From: Spirosoma oryzae
GTDB taxonomy: Bacteria > Bacteroidota > Bacteroidia > Cytophagales > Spirosomataceae
Reading direction: 5' to 3'
Assembly (NCBI RefSeq): GCF_003002825.1
Contig: NZ_PVTE01000024.1
Coordinates: 1 to 64,000, forward strand
DNA: 64,000 nucleotides
A program made the translations under genes and the position numbers. The notes under the pieces were generated by a model. The model was not told the origin of the DNA, made no database searches, and worked only from the letters and a program-made list of their open reading frames with translations. Positions 15,698 to 25,299 of this stretch are shown here, piece by piece. Positions within the stretch are counted from its first letter, which is position 1, and the number at the start of each line of letters is the position of its first letter.

Positions 15698-16996
15698 CTA
15701 CCGAATCGAATCCAGTTGAACCGGCTTCATAGTAGGCGTGAGTACGTGCATGACGAGCCAGGCCAGCAGATAGGCAGACCCGCACATCAGAAAGATGATC
15801 CCGTAGCCGCTCTGCACGTCGCCCGCCTGCTTGTAGCTTTGCAGGATGCGCCCAACAATTTCGGGGAAAATGATCCCCCCTACCGAACCGGCCATGCTCC
15901 CAATACCGACCACGGTGCTAACCGCCCGTTTGGGAAACATATCCGACGCTGTCGTAAAAATGTTGGCACTCCAGGCCTGGTGGGCCGCCCCGGCCAGACC
16001 GATCAGGGCCACCGCCCCCCAGATGCCTGGCCCGTAGCGAACGGCGATGACGGGTACCACCAGCAGGGCAAAAATGAACATGGCCGTCTTGCGGGCTTTC
16101 CAGACGCTCCAGCCCCGCCGGATCAGCGCCGACGACAGATAGCCCCCGCCAATACTCCCGATGCTGACCAGCGTGTAGAGTACGGCCAGATATAAGTTGG
16201 GCTTCTTGGTATCAAGGTGAAACGTAGTGGCGAAATAGTCCTGTAACCAGAATAGGAAAAACCACCAGATGGGGTCGGTTAGCATCTTACCAACTACGAA
16301 GGCCCAGGTCTGCCGTTTACCCAACAGCTGTCCCCAGCCAACCGATGGCTCCTGAGCGGCAGTGGTTTCCGGCTCGTTGTCGCTGAGAATGTACTCGTAT
16401 TCGGCCTTCGACAAACGAGGTTGCTGCGCAGGCGATTGATAGCTAAAATGCCAGAAAATTAACCAGATGAACCCAACGGCACCAGTCGCAATAAAAGCCA
16501 TCTGCCAACCATAAACACCCAGCAACCAGGGAACAACGATCGGCGCAATCACCGCCCCGATGTTCGCCCCGGAATTGAAAATACCGGTTGCCAGTGCCCG
16601 CTCTTTCTTGGGAAACCACTCGGCCACCGTTTTTATTGCCGCCGGAAAATTGCCCGCTTCGCCTAGTCCTAAGCCCACGCGAGCCACGATAAAACCAACC
16701 GTACTGGTTGCCATAGCATGGGCCATAGCCGCCAGACTCCAGAAGATAATGGCGAGTGAGTAGCCCCGCTTGGTGCCGATGTAATCGATGAAACGACCGA
16801 ACAATAGCAGACCGAGGGCGTAAGCCGCTGAGAAAAACTGGACAATCCGGCTGTAGTCGATCTCCGACCAGTTGAATTCTTTTTCCAGCGTAGGCTTCAG
16901 CAGACCCACTACCTGCCGGTCGAGGTAGTTGATGGTGGTGGCGAAAAACAGCAGGGCCACAACGGTCCAGCGAAAATTCCCTACAGATTTACGCAT
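15698..16996 (-). CDS. ExuT-like hexuronate transporter (MFS, ACS family)
   Basis: The 432-residue membrane protein has about 12 hydrophobic segments. The start contains NFRWTVVALLFFATTINYLDRQ, the signature of anion:cation symporters such as ExuT, followed by GEAGNFPAAIKTVAEWFPKKERALATGIFNSG. It probably imports galacturonate, glucuronate or an unsaturated derivative with protons across the inner membrane. Its ATG overlaps the end of eda by 16 bases, so the two are translationally linked. ExuT and KDG transporters are hard to separate by eye; the operon context fits either. Confidence 0.8.
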   Translation of the reverse strand: MRKSVGNFRWTVVALLFFATTINYLDRQVVGLLKPTLEKEFNWSEIDYSRIVQFFSAAYALGLLLFGRFIDYIGTKRGYSLAIIFWSLAAMAHAMATSTVGFIVARVGLGLGEAGNFPAAIKTVAEWFPKKERALATGIFNSGANIGAVIAPIVVPWLLGVYGWQMAFIATGAVGFIWLIFWHFSYQSPAQQPRLSKAEYEYILSDNEPETTAAQEPSVGWGQLLGKRQTWAFVVGKMLTDPIWWFFLFWLQDYFATTFHLDTKKPNLYLAVLYTLVSIGSIGGGYLSSALIRRGWSVWKARKTAMFIFALLVVPVIAVRYGPGIWGAVALIGLAGAAHQAWSANIFTTASDMFPKRAVSTVVGIGSMAGSVGGIIFPEIVGRILQSYKQAGDVQSGYGIIFLMCGSAYLLAWLVMHVLTPTMKPVQLDSIR

Positions 16997-17658
16997 GCGG
17001 TTGTAGGCAGGTAAGGGGTTAGTTGAGTCAACAGATCGGTAATACGCAGGCGCAGCTGGTCAGGCGGTAGCGAATCGCCGGCGAACAATTGCGACCCCAG
17101 CCCGAGGGCCGTAGCTCCCGCTGCCAACCAGGGCTTTATACTCTCGACGGTTGGTTCGACACCACCTGTCACCATTAGGTTTAAGCCGGGTATTGGCCCG
17201 TGAATGGCCTTGATAAAATCCGGACCAATGACATTTCCCGGAAACACCTTTAGCAACTGCGCCCCCAGCCTTGTAGCCTGATACAGCTCGTTCAGGGTGG
17301 TTCCCGCTGGTATCCAGGGGATATTTCGTGCGTGACAACGACCGCCCACGGCCGGGGTTATTACGGGTTGTACCACAAAATCGGCCCCGGCATCCATAAA
17401 GGCATCTGCATCGTCGGGGGTCAGAATGGTCCCGATCCCGAGCGCCAGCTCCGGGCACTGTTGCCGGACGAATGGTACGACCTGCGTGAAGGTAGCCAGC
17501 GCATCAGCCCCCCGGTTGGTAAATTCAAACACCCGCAGCCCGCCCTCGTAACAGGCTTGTATGGTTTGCCGGGTGTGATCAGGGTCGGCATGGTAAAACA
17601 CCGGCACCAGGGGGACGGCCCTTAAACTGGTTAGTAAATGAGAAATTGAAAAAGACAT
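16981..17658 (-). CDS. eda: 2-keto-3-deoxy-6-phosphogluconate aldolase
   Basis: This 225-residue class I aldolase cleaves KDPG to pyruvate and glyceraldehyde-3-phosphate, ending the uronate pathway. Glu45 in RVFEFTNRG and the Schiff-base Lys137 in QLLKVFPGN are visible, with GIGTILTPDDA and MVTGGVEPT as further family motifs. It starts five bases after the kdgK stop and overlaps the transporter downstream. The length is typical for Bacteroidota enzymes, slightly longer than the E. coli protein. Confidence 0.88.
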   Translation of the reverse strand: MSFSISHLLTSLRAVPLVPVFYHADPDHTRQTIQACYEGGLRVFEFTNRGADALATFTQVVPFVRQQCPELALGIGTILTPDDADAFMDAGADFVVQPVITPAVGGRCHARNIPWIPAGTTLNELYQATRLGAQLLKVFPGNVIGPDFIKAIHGPIPGLNLMVTGGVEPTVESIKPWLAAGATALGLGSQLFAGDSLPPDQLRLRITDLLTQLTPYLPTTACVNL

Positions 17659-17663
17659 AGCGT

Positions 17664-18692
17664 CTAGGAATAAGAAAGCGAACCAGTTGCTCGGGCCTGA
17701 ATTTGTTTTACCGTCTGCCGGGTGGCATCACCGGATTCCTGCAACTTGCCGAAAGCGGCCTGTGTAGCAAAGCCGACAATCTGCTGGGGAGAAAGCTGAT
17801 GACGAAACCCGTAAATTAGCCCGGCCATGTAACAATCGCCACTGCCCACCCGGTCCACCACGGTACTGGTATAAAGTTCGTTCGATACGTATTGCTGCCC
17901 TTCGCTATAGAGCGTTGTATAATAGCGCAGACCAGTCGGTGGATCATCGAACCGGAACGTATTGGCAATCGCTTTGCAGCGCGGAAACCGCTCCTGTATG
18001 GTCTGTGCCGTTGTTAGCGCATGAGCCAGGTAGCCGGCCTGCGTGCTACCCTCTCGGATGGAATCGGCCAGCGGAATGCCTAGTAGCGAATTGGCAGCCC
18101 AGATGTTTCCCATCACGATGTCGCAATACTCAACCAGACCGGGCATAACTGTCTGGGGAGAAACGCCGTATTGCCAGAGATTAGCCCGGTAATTCAGATC
18201 GATCGAGATAGTGATCCCTTTTGCCGAAGCCGTCTGTACCAGTTCCAGGCAAACAGCGGCTGCGTTGGCGGTCAATGCCGGACTGATAGCGCTTATGTGC
18301 AGCCAGTCGGCATCACCCAGTAGCGTGTCCCAGTCGGTTTGATTGGGCATTCGGCGGGCAAACCCCGATTCCGCCCGGTCGTAGATAACTCCGGTACTTT
18401 TGAGATCGGCTCCCTGGGGTAAGTAGTACGTGCCGATTCGGTCAGCTGATCGCAGCATTCCGGTCGTATCGACGCCTTGCTGCTCGACAAACGCCACTAG
18501 TTCATCACCCAATACGGTAGTCGGAACAACTGAACTGTAGCCGACTGGTGTATGCCAATGGGCCAGGGCGCGGGCTACGTTCAACTCAGCGCCACCGACA
18601 TGAACAGGCATCTGACAGGTCTGCAACCAGTCGCCATTCAACGCGGGCGAAAACCGGAGCAGCAGCTCGCCAAAACAGATAACGTGAGACAT
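17664..18692 (-). CDS. kdgK: 2-keto-3-deoxygluconate kinase (PfkB family)
   Basis: The product is 342 residues when started at MSHVICFGELLLRFSP (18692). The longer ORF reaches 18854 but overlaps the preceding DUF4861 gene and adds non-protein-like residues, so it is rejected. It has VHVGGAELNVARALAHW near residue 30 and the PfkB C-terminal motif VDRVGSGDCYMAGLIYG with the catalytic Asp. It phosphorylates KDG to KDPG. It sits between the DUF4861 gene (13 bases) and eda (5 bases), as expected for a step in one pathway. Confidence 0.87.
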   Translation of the reverse strand: MSHVICFGELLLRFSPALNGDWLQTCQMPVHVGGAELNVARALAHWHTPVGYSSVVPTTVLGDELVAFVEQQGVDTTGMLRSADRIGTYYLPQGADLKSTGVIYDRAESGFARRMPNQTDWDTLLGDADWLHISAISPALTANAAAVCLELVQTASAKGITISIDLNYRANLWQYGVSPQTVMPGLVEYCDIVMGNIWAANSLLGIPLADSIREGSTQAGYLAHALTTAQTIQERFPRCKAIANTFRFDDPPTGLRYYTTLYSEGQQYVSNELYTSTVVDRVGSGDCYMAGLIYGFRHQLSPQQIVGFATQAAFGKLQESGDATRQTVKQIQARATGSLSYS

Positions 18693-18705
18693 CGTTCGAG
18701 AGGGC

Positions 18706-19830
18706 TTATTTTCCGACGGCGATACGAGGGGGATGGTTACGCTGCTGCGCAAACTGGCGCAGGTAAGCAAACCAGTCCTGACTTGAGGTGATGCGGCCCG
18801 CTTTGTCCCAAGCACCACCCGTGTAGTAGAGCAGGTCACCGGCTGGGGGGGCATCGAGCCGTGCTAGCAGATGATCGTACTTCGTCAGCAGCCGAACGGG
18901 CGTAACCGGAAATACGCAGCCGATACCCAGTGTACCATCGTTGCCGTGTTTCGGCTCCCAGTAACCCAGCACACCCGCTTTTTCGTCCAGCAGGACCGGA
19001 CTGGGCTCTTTGCGCTGGCTGATGCCAACCACCATCGGCAGGGCCTTTCCTGAGTTTTGTTCGATGTGGACCTGTACTTTGTTAAGCTGCGAGCCGGCAT
19101 CCAGCGATACCGTCCGTACTTCCCGAACCGTAATTCCATTGAATGTGTAGGGGTCGAACCGCACGCGGAACGTGGTGCGCAGGGGGCCGTTGTCCAGCAC
19201 TTCCCAGCTCGTGTAGTTATGGATGAAGTGGAGCGAATCGTTCAGAAAAACAGCGATGTCGCCCGCCCCGAGGGTCAGCCCCACGTGGTAGTAATCCAGC
19301 CCCTCACCGTGGTCGTTGTGGTAATCGTTTTCCTTGTACCACTTATTCAGAATCAGTTGATTCGTCCGTTTAGCCCAGATGTCGGTGCCGTAGGCATTGT
19401 CCGACCGTCCGTTCAGGGCCGCACCGTAGATTCGAAACGCTACCCGGTCGTTCTCCCAGGCAAAATCGTCGAAGCGTTCGGGGACGTAGCGACCATAGGT
19501 TTTAGAAACAGCCGGTGCTGGTTTACCTCCTCGTAGGGTCAGCCCAATCGACTGTTTGGGGCCAATGGATACCTGAACCAGCAGGTGCTGCACGTCTTTC
19601 GTCCCCCGACGTTCCAGTTGATACGCCACCGGCTGCTGACTTCCCATTAGCAGTACCTGCAAATTCGTCGTGTCGACGTTGGGATAGGCCTTTTTTACCG
19701 TGGCCCAGGGAATCTCGATGACCTGCTCATTAAGCGGTACGTCAGCCGGGTTGTTGATCCGAATCGGCGACTGCGCTCCGACGTAATGACTAAGCAGAAA
19801 AAGCGAAACAAACGTAGTAAACAGGTTCAT
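18706..19830 (-). CDS. DUF4861-family secreted protein
   Basis: The product is 374 residues from the ATG at 19830 (MNLFTTFVSLFLLSHYVGAQ, a signal peptide). The upstream in-frame start at 19881 lies inside the ROK gene and is unlikely. The body has PVAYQLERRG, the aromatic segment RFDDFAWENDRVAFRIYG, and KWYKENDYHNDHGEGLDYYHVG, all typical of DUF4861 proteins found in pectin and uronate gene clusters of Bacteroidota. The biochemical role is not established to my knowledge. Its position between ROK and kdgK suggests a periplasmic step that prepares or binds uronate oligomers. Confidence 0.7.
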   Translation of the reverse strand: MNLFTTFVSLFLLSHYVGAQSPIRINNPADVPLNEQVIEIPWATVKKAYPNVDTTNLQVLLMGSQQPVAYQLERRGTKDVQHLLVQVSIGPKQSIGLTLRGGKPAPAVSKTYGRYVPERFDDFAWENDRVAFRIYGAALNGRSDNAYGTDIWAKRTNQLILNKWYKENDYHNDHGEGLDYYHVGLTLGAGDIAVFLNDSLHFIHNYTSWEVLDNGPLRTTFRVRFDPYTFNGITVREVRTVSLDAGSQLNKVQVHIEQNSGKALPMVVGISQRKEPSPVLLDEKAGVLGYWEPKHGNDGTLGIGCVFPVTPVRLLTKYDHLLARLDAPPAGDLLYYTGGAWDKAGRITSSQDWFAYLRQFAQQRNHPPRIAVGK

Positions 19831-19849
19831 GATTTTATCGTTGAGTCGA

Positions 19850-20824
19850 TTACAATAAGGCGGCTCCAAACACACCGGCACTGTCGCCCAGTTTGGGTTT
19901 TAGAAAGAGCGTTTCCAGCCGATTGTCGTTGAATACGTATTTTCGGGCCCGCTCGACGCCCTCCGTGTACAGCAAATCGACGTTGCCCACGCCCCCGCCC
20001 AGGATGATGGCATCCGGGTCGAGCATATTGACGATGGTCGAGACCGCGCGGCCAAAATACGTCAGCAGCCGCTCGACGGTGGCGTTGGCTACGGGGTCGA
20101 TTCGTTGGTGGTAGCGTTCCAGAATTTCCTTCAGGTTGCGGTTTTCCCCACTCTGTTCGAGGTAATACCGTTGCAGGGCCGGCCCGGAAATAACCTGTTC
20201 GTTACAGCCGCGCTTACCACAGTAGCAGGCGTAGCCGTTCTCTTCCAGGCTATTATGGCCCCACTCGCCACCGATGCCCTGACGGCCCGCCTGGACGATG
20301 GCCTGTCCATCCAGTCCCCGGAAGACGATGCCCCCTCCGACGCCCGTTCCCAGGATTACCCCGAAAACGGTCCGGTAGTCGGGAACGACATCCTGCACAA
20401 TACCCATCGTGGCTTCCGAAAGCGCAAAGCAGTTGGCGTCGTTCGTCAGGGCAACGGGTACACCAAGCGCCTTCGACAAATCATCCCGAAACGGTTGCCC
20501 GTTGATGCAGGTCATGTTCGAGTTCTTCATGGTGTTGGTCGCCGGATCGATGGTGCCGGGCGTACAAAAACCAATGCGCTCGGGTTGTAGCCCCGTTTCG
20601 GTTTTCAACAAATTGATGAGCCGGACAATCTGACTGACGATGTGATCGTAGCCGTAATGCGATTCGGTGTCGATTCGCCGGCGAGTCAGTACGGCATTGG
20701 GCGAGGGAGCGGACAGAATAACCCCCTCGATTTTGGTGCCGCCTAAATCGACACCCCAGTAGGTTCGCCCGGATGATGGGTACAGGCGTTCAGATAAATC
20801 GTTCAAGTTATTGTGTATCAGCAA
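19850..20824 (-). CDS. ROK-family sugar kinase
   Basis: The product is 324 residues. It shows YWGVDLGGTKIEGVIL (ATP phosphate loop, residues about 22-37), a middle GTGVGGGIVF, the ExGH-type segment GIGGEWGHNS, and the zinc-binding CYCGKRGC followed by NEQVISGPAL. There is no N-terminal helix-turn-helix, so it is an enzyme rather than a ROK repressor. The substrate is unknown. KdgK already covers KDG phosphorylation in this operon, so this kinase may act on a neutral sugar released by the GH43 enzyme, possibly galactose, glucose or fructose. It begins 59 bases after the kduI stop. Confidence 0.8.
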   Translation of the reverse strand: MLIHNNLNDLSERLYPSSGRTYWGVDLGGTKIEGVILSAPSPNAVLTRRRIDTESHYGYDHIVSQIVRLINLLKTETGLQPERIGFCTPGTIDPATNTMKNSNMTCINGQPFRDDLSKALGVPVALTNDANCFALSEATMGIVQDVVPDYRTVFGVILGTGVGGGIVFRGLDGQAIVQAGRQGIGGEWGHNSLEENGYACYCGKRGCNEQVISGPALQRYYLEQSGENRNLKEILERYHQRIDPVANATVERLLTYFGRAVSTIVNMLDPDAIILGGGVGNVDLLYTEGVERARKYVFNDNRLETLFLKPKLGDSAGVFGAALL

Positions 20825-20883
20825 GGCAATCGACCGGATAAAAACCAGGCGGACCAGGCCGCACAGGTCGGGCGTGGTTCGGC

Positions 20884-21768
20884 TTACCGTAGTTCGATAA
20901 TCGGGCAGAAATCCATATCGCCATAGTCGAGGTTTTCCCCGGCCATCCCCCAGATGAAGGTGTAGTTGGACGTACCGGCTCCGGAGTGAATCGACCAGTT
21001 GGGGGAAATGACCGCCTGCTCGTTCTGCATCCAGACCGGACGTGTTTCTTGTGGCTGGCCCATAAAATGACAGACACTTTGTCCCTTTGGCAGCTCGAAG
21101 TAGAAGTACACTTCCATACGCCGGTCGTGGGTATGAGCGGGCATGGTATTCCAGACGCTGCCCGGCTTTAGTTCGGTCATCCCCATTTGTAACTGGCAGG
21201 TTGGCAATACGCTGTTGACCAGCAACTTGTTGATCGTACGGTGGTTGGCCGTTTCGGGGCTACCCAGTTCGACTACGTCGGCGTCAGCTTTCGCTACTTT
21301 ACGGGTTGGATAGGCATAACCCGCTGGGGTCGAGTTCAGGTAAAATTTTGCGGGATTGGCCGCGTCGAGCGAAGCAAACAGAACCTGCTGCGTACCCTGA
21401 CCAACATAGAGGGCTTCTTTGAAATCGAGATCGTACGCCACACCATCGGCAATCACCTGACCGGGCCCACCCACGTTGATCATACCCAGTTCCCGACGTT
21501 CCAGGAAAAAGGACGCTTTCAGTTGAGCCGGTGCTTCCAGCGTTACGGGTTCCGTTCCGGGCATCACGCCACCGGTCAGGTAACGGTCGAAGAAGGTAAG
21601 TACCCAGGTGAACTGATCGGCGACGAACAGATTCTCGATGAGAAAATGCTGCCGGATCTGTTCGGTATTCATCGTCTTTACTTCGGTTGGTGACGATGCG
21701 TATCGGCTTTCGAACGAAATGGGCGATTCTCCCTTACCGACAATAATGGTATCCTGTTCTGGTTGCAT
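20884..21768 (-). CDS. kduI: 5-keto-4-deoxyuronate isomerase
   Basis: The product is 294 residues. It converts the open-chain form of unsaturated galacturonate (DKI) to DKII, the substrate of KduD. The cupin metal site is visible: NTMPAHTHDRRMEVYFYFE (H-x-H and Glu) and, about 50 residues later, NWSIHSGAGTSNYTFIWGMAGEN. The first 15 or so residues before FESRYASSPTEVK extend beyond the E. coli enzyme. An alternative start further in is possible. About 197 bases separate it from the GH43 gene upstream, so it may have its own promoter. Confidence 0.88.
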   Translation of the reverse strand: MQPEQDTIIVGKGESPISFESRYASSPTEVKTMNTEQIRQHFLIENLFVADQFTWVLTFFDRYLTGGVMPGTEPVTLEAPAQLKASFFLERRELGMINVGGPGQVIADGVAYDLDFKEALYVGQGTQQVLFASLDAANPAKFYLNSTPAGYAYPTRKVAKADADVVELGSPETANHRTINKLLVNSVLPTCQLQMGMTELKPGSVWNTMPAHTHDRRMEVYFYFELPKGQSVCHFMGQPQETRPVWMQNEQAVISPNWSIHSGAGTSNYTFIWGMAGENLDYGDMDFCPIIELR

Positions 21769-21965
21769 AGATAAGTTGATGTGCGATCTGCCCTGGCTGG
21801 CTCAAGAATCGTGAGGGTTCTGTGTAACGACGACTGCCTTCATACATTAAATAGTCTTGTCGAAGGTAGTAATACCCCTTTTTGTGAAGTTTATTACCCC
21901 GGGTGTTGTCTAGCAACGTATCGAATCGGCGAAAGTAACAGCAACGCAGCTCACCAGACTGCCCA

Positions 21966-23669
21966 TCAGGGTCTGGTACTGCCAGCCGCCGATACCGGCT
22001 CGATCCGAAACCAGTCGATGTCGGCGTAGCTACCCGTTCGGACGCCCCGCTGGCTGGTGCAGAACAAACCCACCTTCGCACTCGTCCACTTCTCCTGCTG
22101 TGCGTTGAAGGATTTGCCAATCGGCCGGTACGTCTGGCCGTCCAGACTGTAGCTGAACTGACACGTGGCATCGGGACCTGTGACCTGAACCCGGAGGTAG
22201 GCCATACCCGTCGGGAGGGATTGCTCGGCCACGATCTGCTCGGGACTTTGGTTCATCGCATCTTTACAGAAGACCTGGCGCAGTTTATAGCCCGTACTGT
22301 CCCGGCTAATCGACAGATAGCCATAGTCGTTACCCATCACTACGAGGCCCGCACTTTTGCCGGGGGTATCCCACTCGACCGTGAGTTTGACCGGGGCCGT
22401 GGCCATAAAATCGGGGGCGGGAAATTTCTGCAGCAGCAGGTTGGGCGTCGGCCACAGGTTGACGGCTTTGTCGGGCTGGGGAATGGCAAAAAGCCGCAGC
22501 GACTGCTTGCCCCGCATAAGCGCGCTCCAGGTAACCCGTGGGTTGGCCTGCCACTGCCACTGTAGCCCCAGCGTATCGGTATCGAACTCGTCGCTGCTGG
22601 CGGGGACGGTAATGGCTACCCGCTGCCCCACTGCCGGTTTGCGGTACGTAGCGACCGGTTCACCGACGCCGTTTCCGTCCTGATCCTGACCCATCAGGGG
22701 CCAGTCGTTCACCCAGCGAAGGGGCTGTAGGTGCAACACCCGGCCATAAGCCCCCGCATCCTGAAAGTGTATAAACCAGTCTTCGCCGGGTCTACCGGTA
22801 GCCGTGGGCACGTCGATCCAGGCCCCCTGGTGCGGTCCATTGATGGCGGTTTTGCCCTGCTCCAGCACGATTTTGGCTTCGTAGGGACCGTAGATGTTTT
22901 TCGACCGAAGCGCCAGTTGCCAGCCCGTGGCCACGCCCCCTGCTGGAGCCAGCAGGTAGTAATAGCCATTTCGTTTGTAGAGTTTGGGGCCTTCGAGCGT
23001 GTGGTGCTGATCGTGCCCGTCGAATACGTGTTTACCCTCGTCCAGCACCGCCATTCCGTCGGGGCTCATGCGCCGAAGTGTAAGCACGCTGTTGATCCCC
23101 GCCCGGCTGGCCGCCCAGGCGTGTACCAGGTACGCCTGTCCGTTATCGTCCCAGAACGGACAGGGATCGATGATGCCTATTCCGGGCAGCATAAGTACCG
23201 GAGCCGACCAGGGACCGGTTGGCTGTCTGGCCTTTACGACGTACACACCGTGGTCGGGATCGCCCCAGTAAATAACAAACTCGCCGTTGTGAAACCGCAT
23301 CGTGGGGGCCCATACCCCATAGGCGTGCTGCGGTACGTCGAAAAAGTCGGCGGGGAGTTGTTTGGTCAGCGCGTGACCGATGAGTCGCCAGTTGACCAGA
23401 TCACGGGAATGCAGGATGGGCAAGCCCGGCATACAGTGAAAGCTGGAAGCCGTCAGGTAGTAATCGCGCCCCACCCGGATCACGTCGGGGTCCGAATAGT
23501 CGGCATTCAGGACCGGATTTTTGTAGGTGCCATCGCCCCGGTCGGGTATCCATACCGGCGCATTCGCTACCGTTGTCGACGCTGGTTTTACGACTGGTAG
23601 TTGCTGAGCCGCACCCAGCTTACTAAGTACCAGGGCTACGCTAAAAATCAAACTCGTTGCTGTATTCAT
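21966..23669 (-). CDS. Glycoside hydrolase family 43 with C-terminal beta-sandwich (subfamily 12-like)
   Basis: The product is 567 residues with a signal peptide (MNTATSLIFSVALVLSKLGAAQ). The five-bladed propeller has NADYSDPDVIRVGRDYYL (Asp60, base), GIGIIDPCPFWDDNGQAYLVHAW (Asp168, pKa modulator) and HTLEGPKLYKRNGYYYLLAP (Glu226, acid). From about residue 360 a beta-sandwich follows (SSDEFDTDTLGLQWQWQANP ... YADIDWFRIEP), matching the CBM91-like module of GH43 subfamily 12 proteins. The likely activity is beta-xylosidase or alpha-L-arabinofuranosidase on a pectic or hemicellulosic side chain. It is second in the uronate operon. Confidence 0.82.
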   Translation of the reverse strand: MNTATSLIFSVALVLSKLGAAQQLPVVKPASTTVANAPVWIPDRGDGTYKNPVLNADYSDPDVIRVGRDYYLTASSFHCMPGLPILHSRDLVNWRLIGHALTKQLPADFFDVPQHAYGVWAPTMRFHNGEFVIYWGDPDHGVYVVKARQPTGPWSAPVLMLPGIGIIDPCPFWDDNGQAYLVHAWAASRAGINSVLTLRRMSPDGMAVLDEGKHVFDGHDQHHTLEGPKLYKRNGYYYLLAPAGGVATGWQLALRSKNIYGPYEAKIVLEQGKTAINGPHQGAWIDVPTATGRPGEDWFIHFQDAGAYGRVLHLQPLRWVNDWPLMGQDQDGNGVGEPVATYRKPAVGQRVAITVPASSDEFDTDTLGLQWQWQANPRVTWSALMRGKQSLRLFAIPQPDKAVNLWPTPNLLLQKFPAPDFMATAPVKLTVEWDTPGKSAGLVVMGNDYGYLSISRDSTGYKLRQVFCKDAMNQSPEQIVAEQSLPTGMAYLRVQVTGPDATCQFSYSLDGQTYRPIGKSFNAQQEKWTSAKVGLFCTSQRGVRTGSYADIDWFRIEPVSAAGSTRP

Positions 23670-23714
23670 ACGTCTGTCGCTACCGATTTTACCCGCCCGG
23701 CGTTAGGCCGCAGG

Positions 23715-24971
23715 CTAGCTGATTTTGTAGAATCGGGCTCCGAACAGAAAAATCACAACGTAGCAGATGATGGGCAGGTAGTAGGCTGCGGCCACGTCGG
23801 TATCGGCGAGCTGGCCCATCAGGGGCGGGAACAGCGCTCCGCCCACAACGCCCATAACAATAAACGACGATGCCTGCTGGGTTTTGTCGCCCATCCCTTT
23901 CAGGCCCAGGCTAAAAATGGTGGGAAACATGATGCTGAAAAAGAAATTAAGCATCAGCAGGGCTACGAACGACGGCCAGCCAAAACTCTGCGCGATAATC
24001 AGGCACATCAGCACGTTGCCCAGCGCGAAACCAGCCAGTAACTTGTTCGGGGCGATAAACTGCATCAGGTACGTTCCCACAAACCGGCCGATCATCATCA
24101 TCACCATACTGAGCGCGAAATAGTAGGAAGCCTGTTCGGCCGCGAAGCCCATTTTCTCGATGCCGTAGTTGATAAAAAACGCCCATGTACCACCCTGGGC
24201 CGCCGTGTTGAATAACTGGGCAATGACGGCCCAGATAAAATGCGGGTATTGCCATAAGCTCCGAGTTTGTCGAGCGGTATCAGGCGCGGTAATCGTTGCA
24301 TCGGCTTCTGGCTCGGTGGTGTGTGTATCCTGAACCGCTGGGACCTTAACAAACGAAAAGGCAATAGCGATGCTTAGAATAACCGAGCCAATGATGATGT
24401 AAAGCATCTTCACCGACTCCAGGTCGTTGGAGTGTGCCTGTCCACCCCGCAGGATGAAATACCCGCCGATGAGTGGGCCGATCACCGCACCCAGTCCGTT
24501 GAACGACTGGGCAAAGTTGATGCGCTGATCGCTGGTGCGCTGGTCGCCCAGACCCGCGACGAAGGGGTGCGCTACGGTTTCCAGCGTAGCCAGGCCGCAC
24601 GCCAGAATAAACAGGGCAATCCGGAAAAACCCGAACGATTCGGCATTGGCCGCCGGCACGAACAGGAAGGCCCCCAGAGCGTACAGGGCCAGTCCGAGCA
24701 GCACGCCTTTCTTGTAGCCGAACCGTTTCATAAACAGTCCGGCGGGGATACCCATGATAGCATAAGCCCCGAAAATCGAAAACTGCACCAGCCCCGACTC
24801 GGCCTTGGATACGTGCAGCACGTTCTGAAAATGCCGGTTCAGCACATCGCCCATCGTAATGGCAATGCCCCAAAGCATAAACAGCGACGTGACGAAGATG
24901 AACGTAATGAGATACTTTTTCTCGGTAAACGAAGCGGGTGTTACGGTGGCGGGTACGGAACTCGGTTGCAT
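23715..24971 (-). CDS. FucP-like sugar MFS transporter
   Basis: The 418-residue membrane protein has about 12 hydrophobic segments. It matches the FucP/sugar:H+ symporter branch: LFMLWGIAITMGDVLNRHFQ near the start, YAIMGIPAGLFMKRFGYKKG, and GLATLETVAHPFVAGLG. It probably imports a neutral monosaccharide such as fucose, glucose, galactose or arabinose. It is the first gene of the uronate operon, and the GH43 gene starts 45 bases after it. A small hairpin lies just upstream of its start. Confidence 0.82.
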   Translation of the reverse strand: MQPSSVPATVTPASFTEKKYLITFIFVTSLFMLWGIAITMGDVLNRHFQNVLHVSKAESGLVQFSIFGAYAIMGIPAGLFMKRFGYKKGVLLGLALYALGAFLFVPAANAESFGFFRIALFILACGLATLETVAHPFVAGLGDQRTSDQRINFAQSFNGLGAVIGPLIGGYFILRGGQAHSNDLESVKMLYIIIGSVILSIAIAFSFVKVPAVQDTHTTEPEADATITAPDTARQTRSLWQYPHFIWAVIAQLFNTAAQGGTWAFFINYGIEKMGFAAEQASYYFALSMVMMMIGRFVGTYLMQFIAPNKLLAGFALGNVLMCLIIAQSFGWPSFVALLMLNFFFSIMFPTIFSLGLKGMGDKTQQASSFIVMGVVGGALFPPLMGQLADTDVAAAYYLPIICYVVIFLFGARFYKIS

Positions 24972-24982
24972 AAGCGAAGGAT

Positions 24983-25004
24983 AAGGGGCTTTATACAGCC
25001 CCTT
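24983..25004 (-). promoter_or_regulatory. Short hairpin in the leader of the uronate operon
   Basis: AAGGGGCT and AGCCCCTT form an 8-bp stem around TTATAC, 12 bases before the transporter's ATG on the minus strand. It could be an operator or an mRNA structure affecting translation. No T-run follows on the minus strand, so it is unlikely to be a terminator. Confidence 0.4.
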
Positions 25005-25235
25005 GGTGGTAAATAGTAATCGACCGGAACCAGATACCCCACTTTGATTAGAGATTTTTTGGCATTGGCACTAACCATCGAACCATCCTGGTTTACATTC
25101 TACTGCGGGCTTAAAAAACGTATTTCCTGCGAGTGAGCGTTATCGTGGGAATCGACAAGGTAGCTTACTCCTCCGAACTGTTCGGTTTCAACTAATTGAC
25201 CTTTCTGATGATTGACCGAATAATTTTCAACAAAA

Positions 25236-25262
25236 AACCGGTGAAGGCAGCCTTCACCGGTT
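25236..25262. terminator. Bidirectional rho-independent-type terminator
   Basis: A 12-bp perfect stem (AACCGGTGAAGG paired with CCTTCACCGGTT) has a 3-base loop. It is flanked by a run of A on the left and TTTTTT about eight bases to the right. It lies 38 bases beyond the stop of the DUF3500 pseudogene on the minus strand and ahead of the uronate operon promoter region. Confidence 0.7.
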
Positions 25263-25299
25263 CAGTACCGTTTTTTATTAGATCGGGTCAACCAGTGGG

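Noticed and set aside
18693-18854. Longer start of the KdgK gene
   Set aside because: The extra 54 residues overlap the preceding DUF4861 gene and are not protein-like, while MSHVICFGELLLRF is the usual PfkB start.
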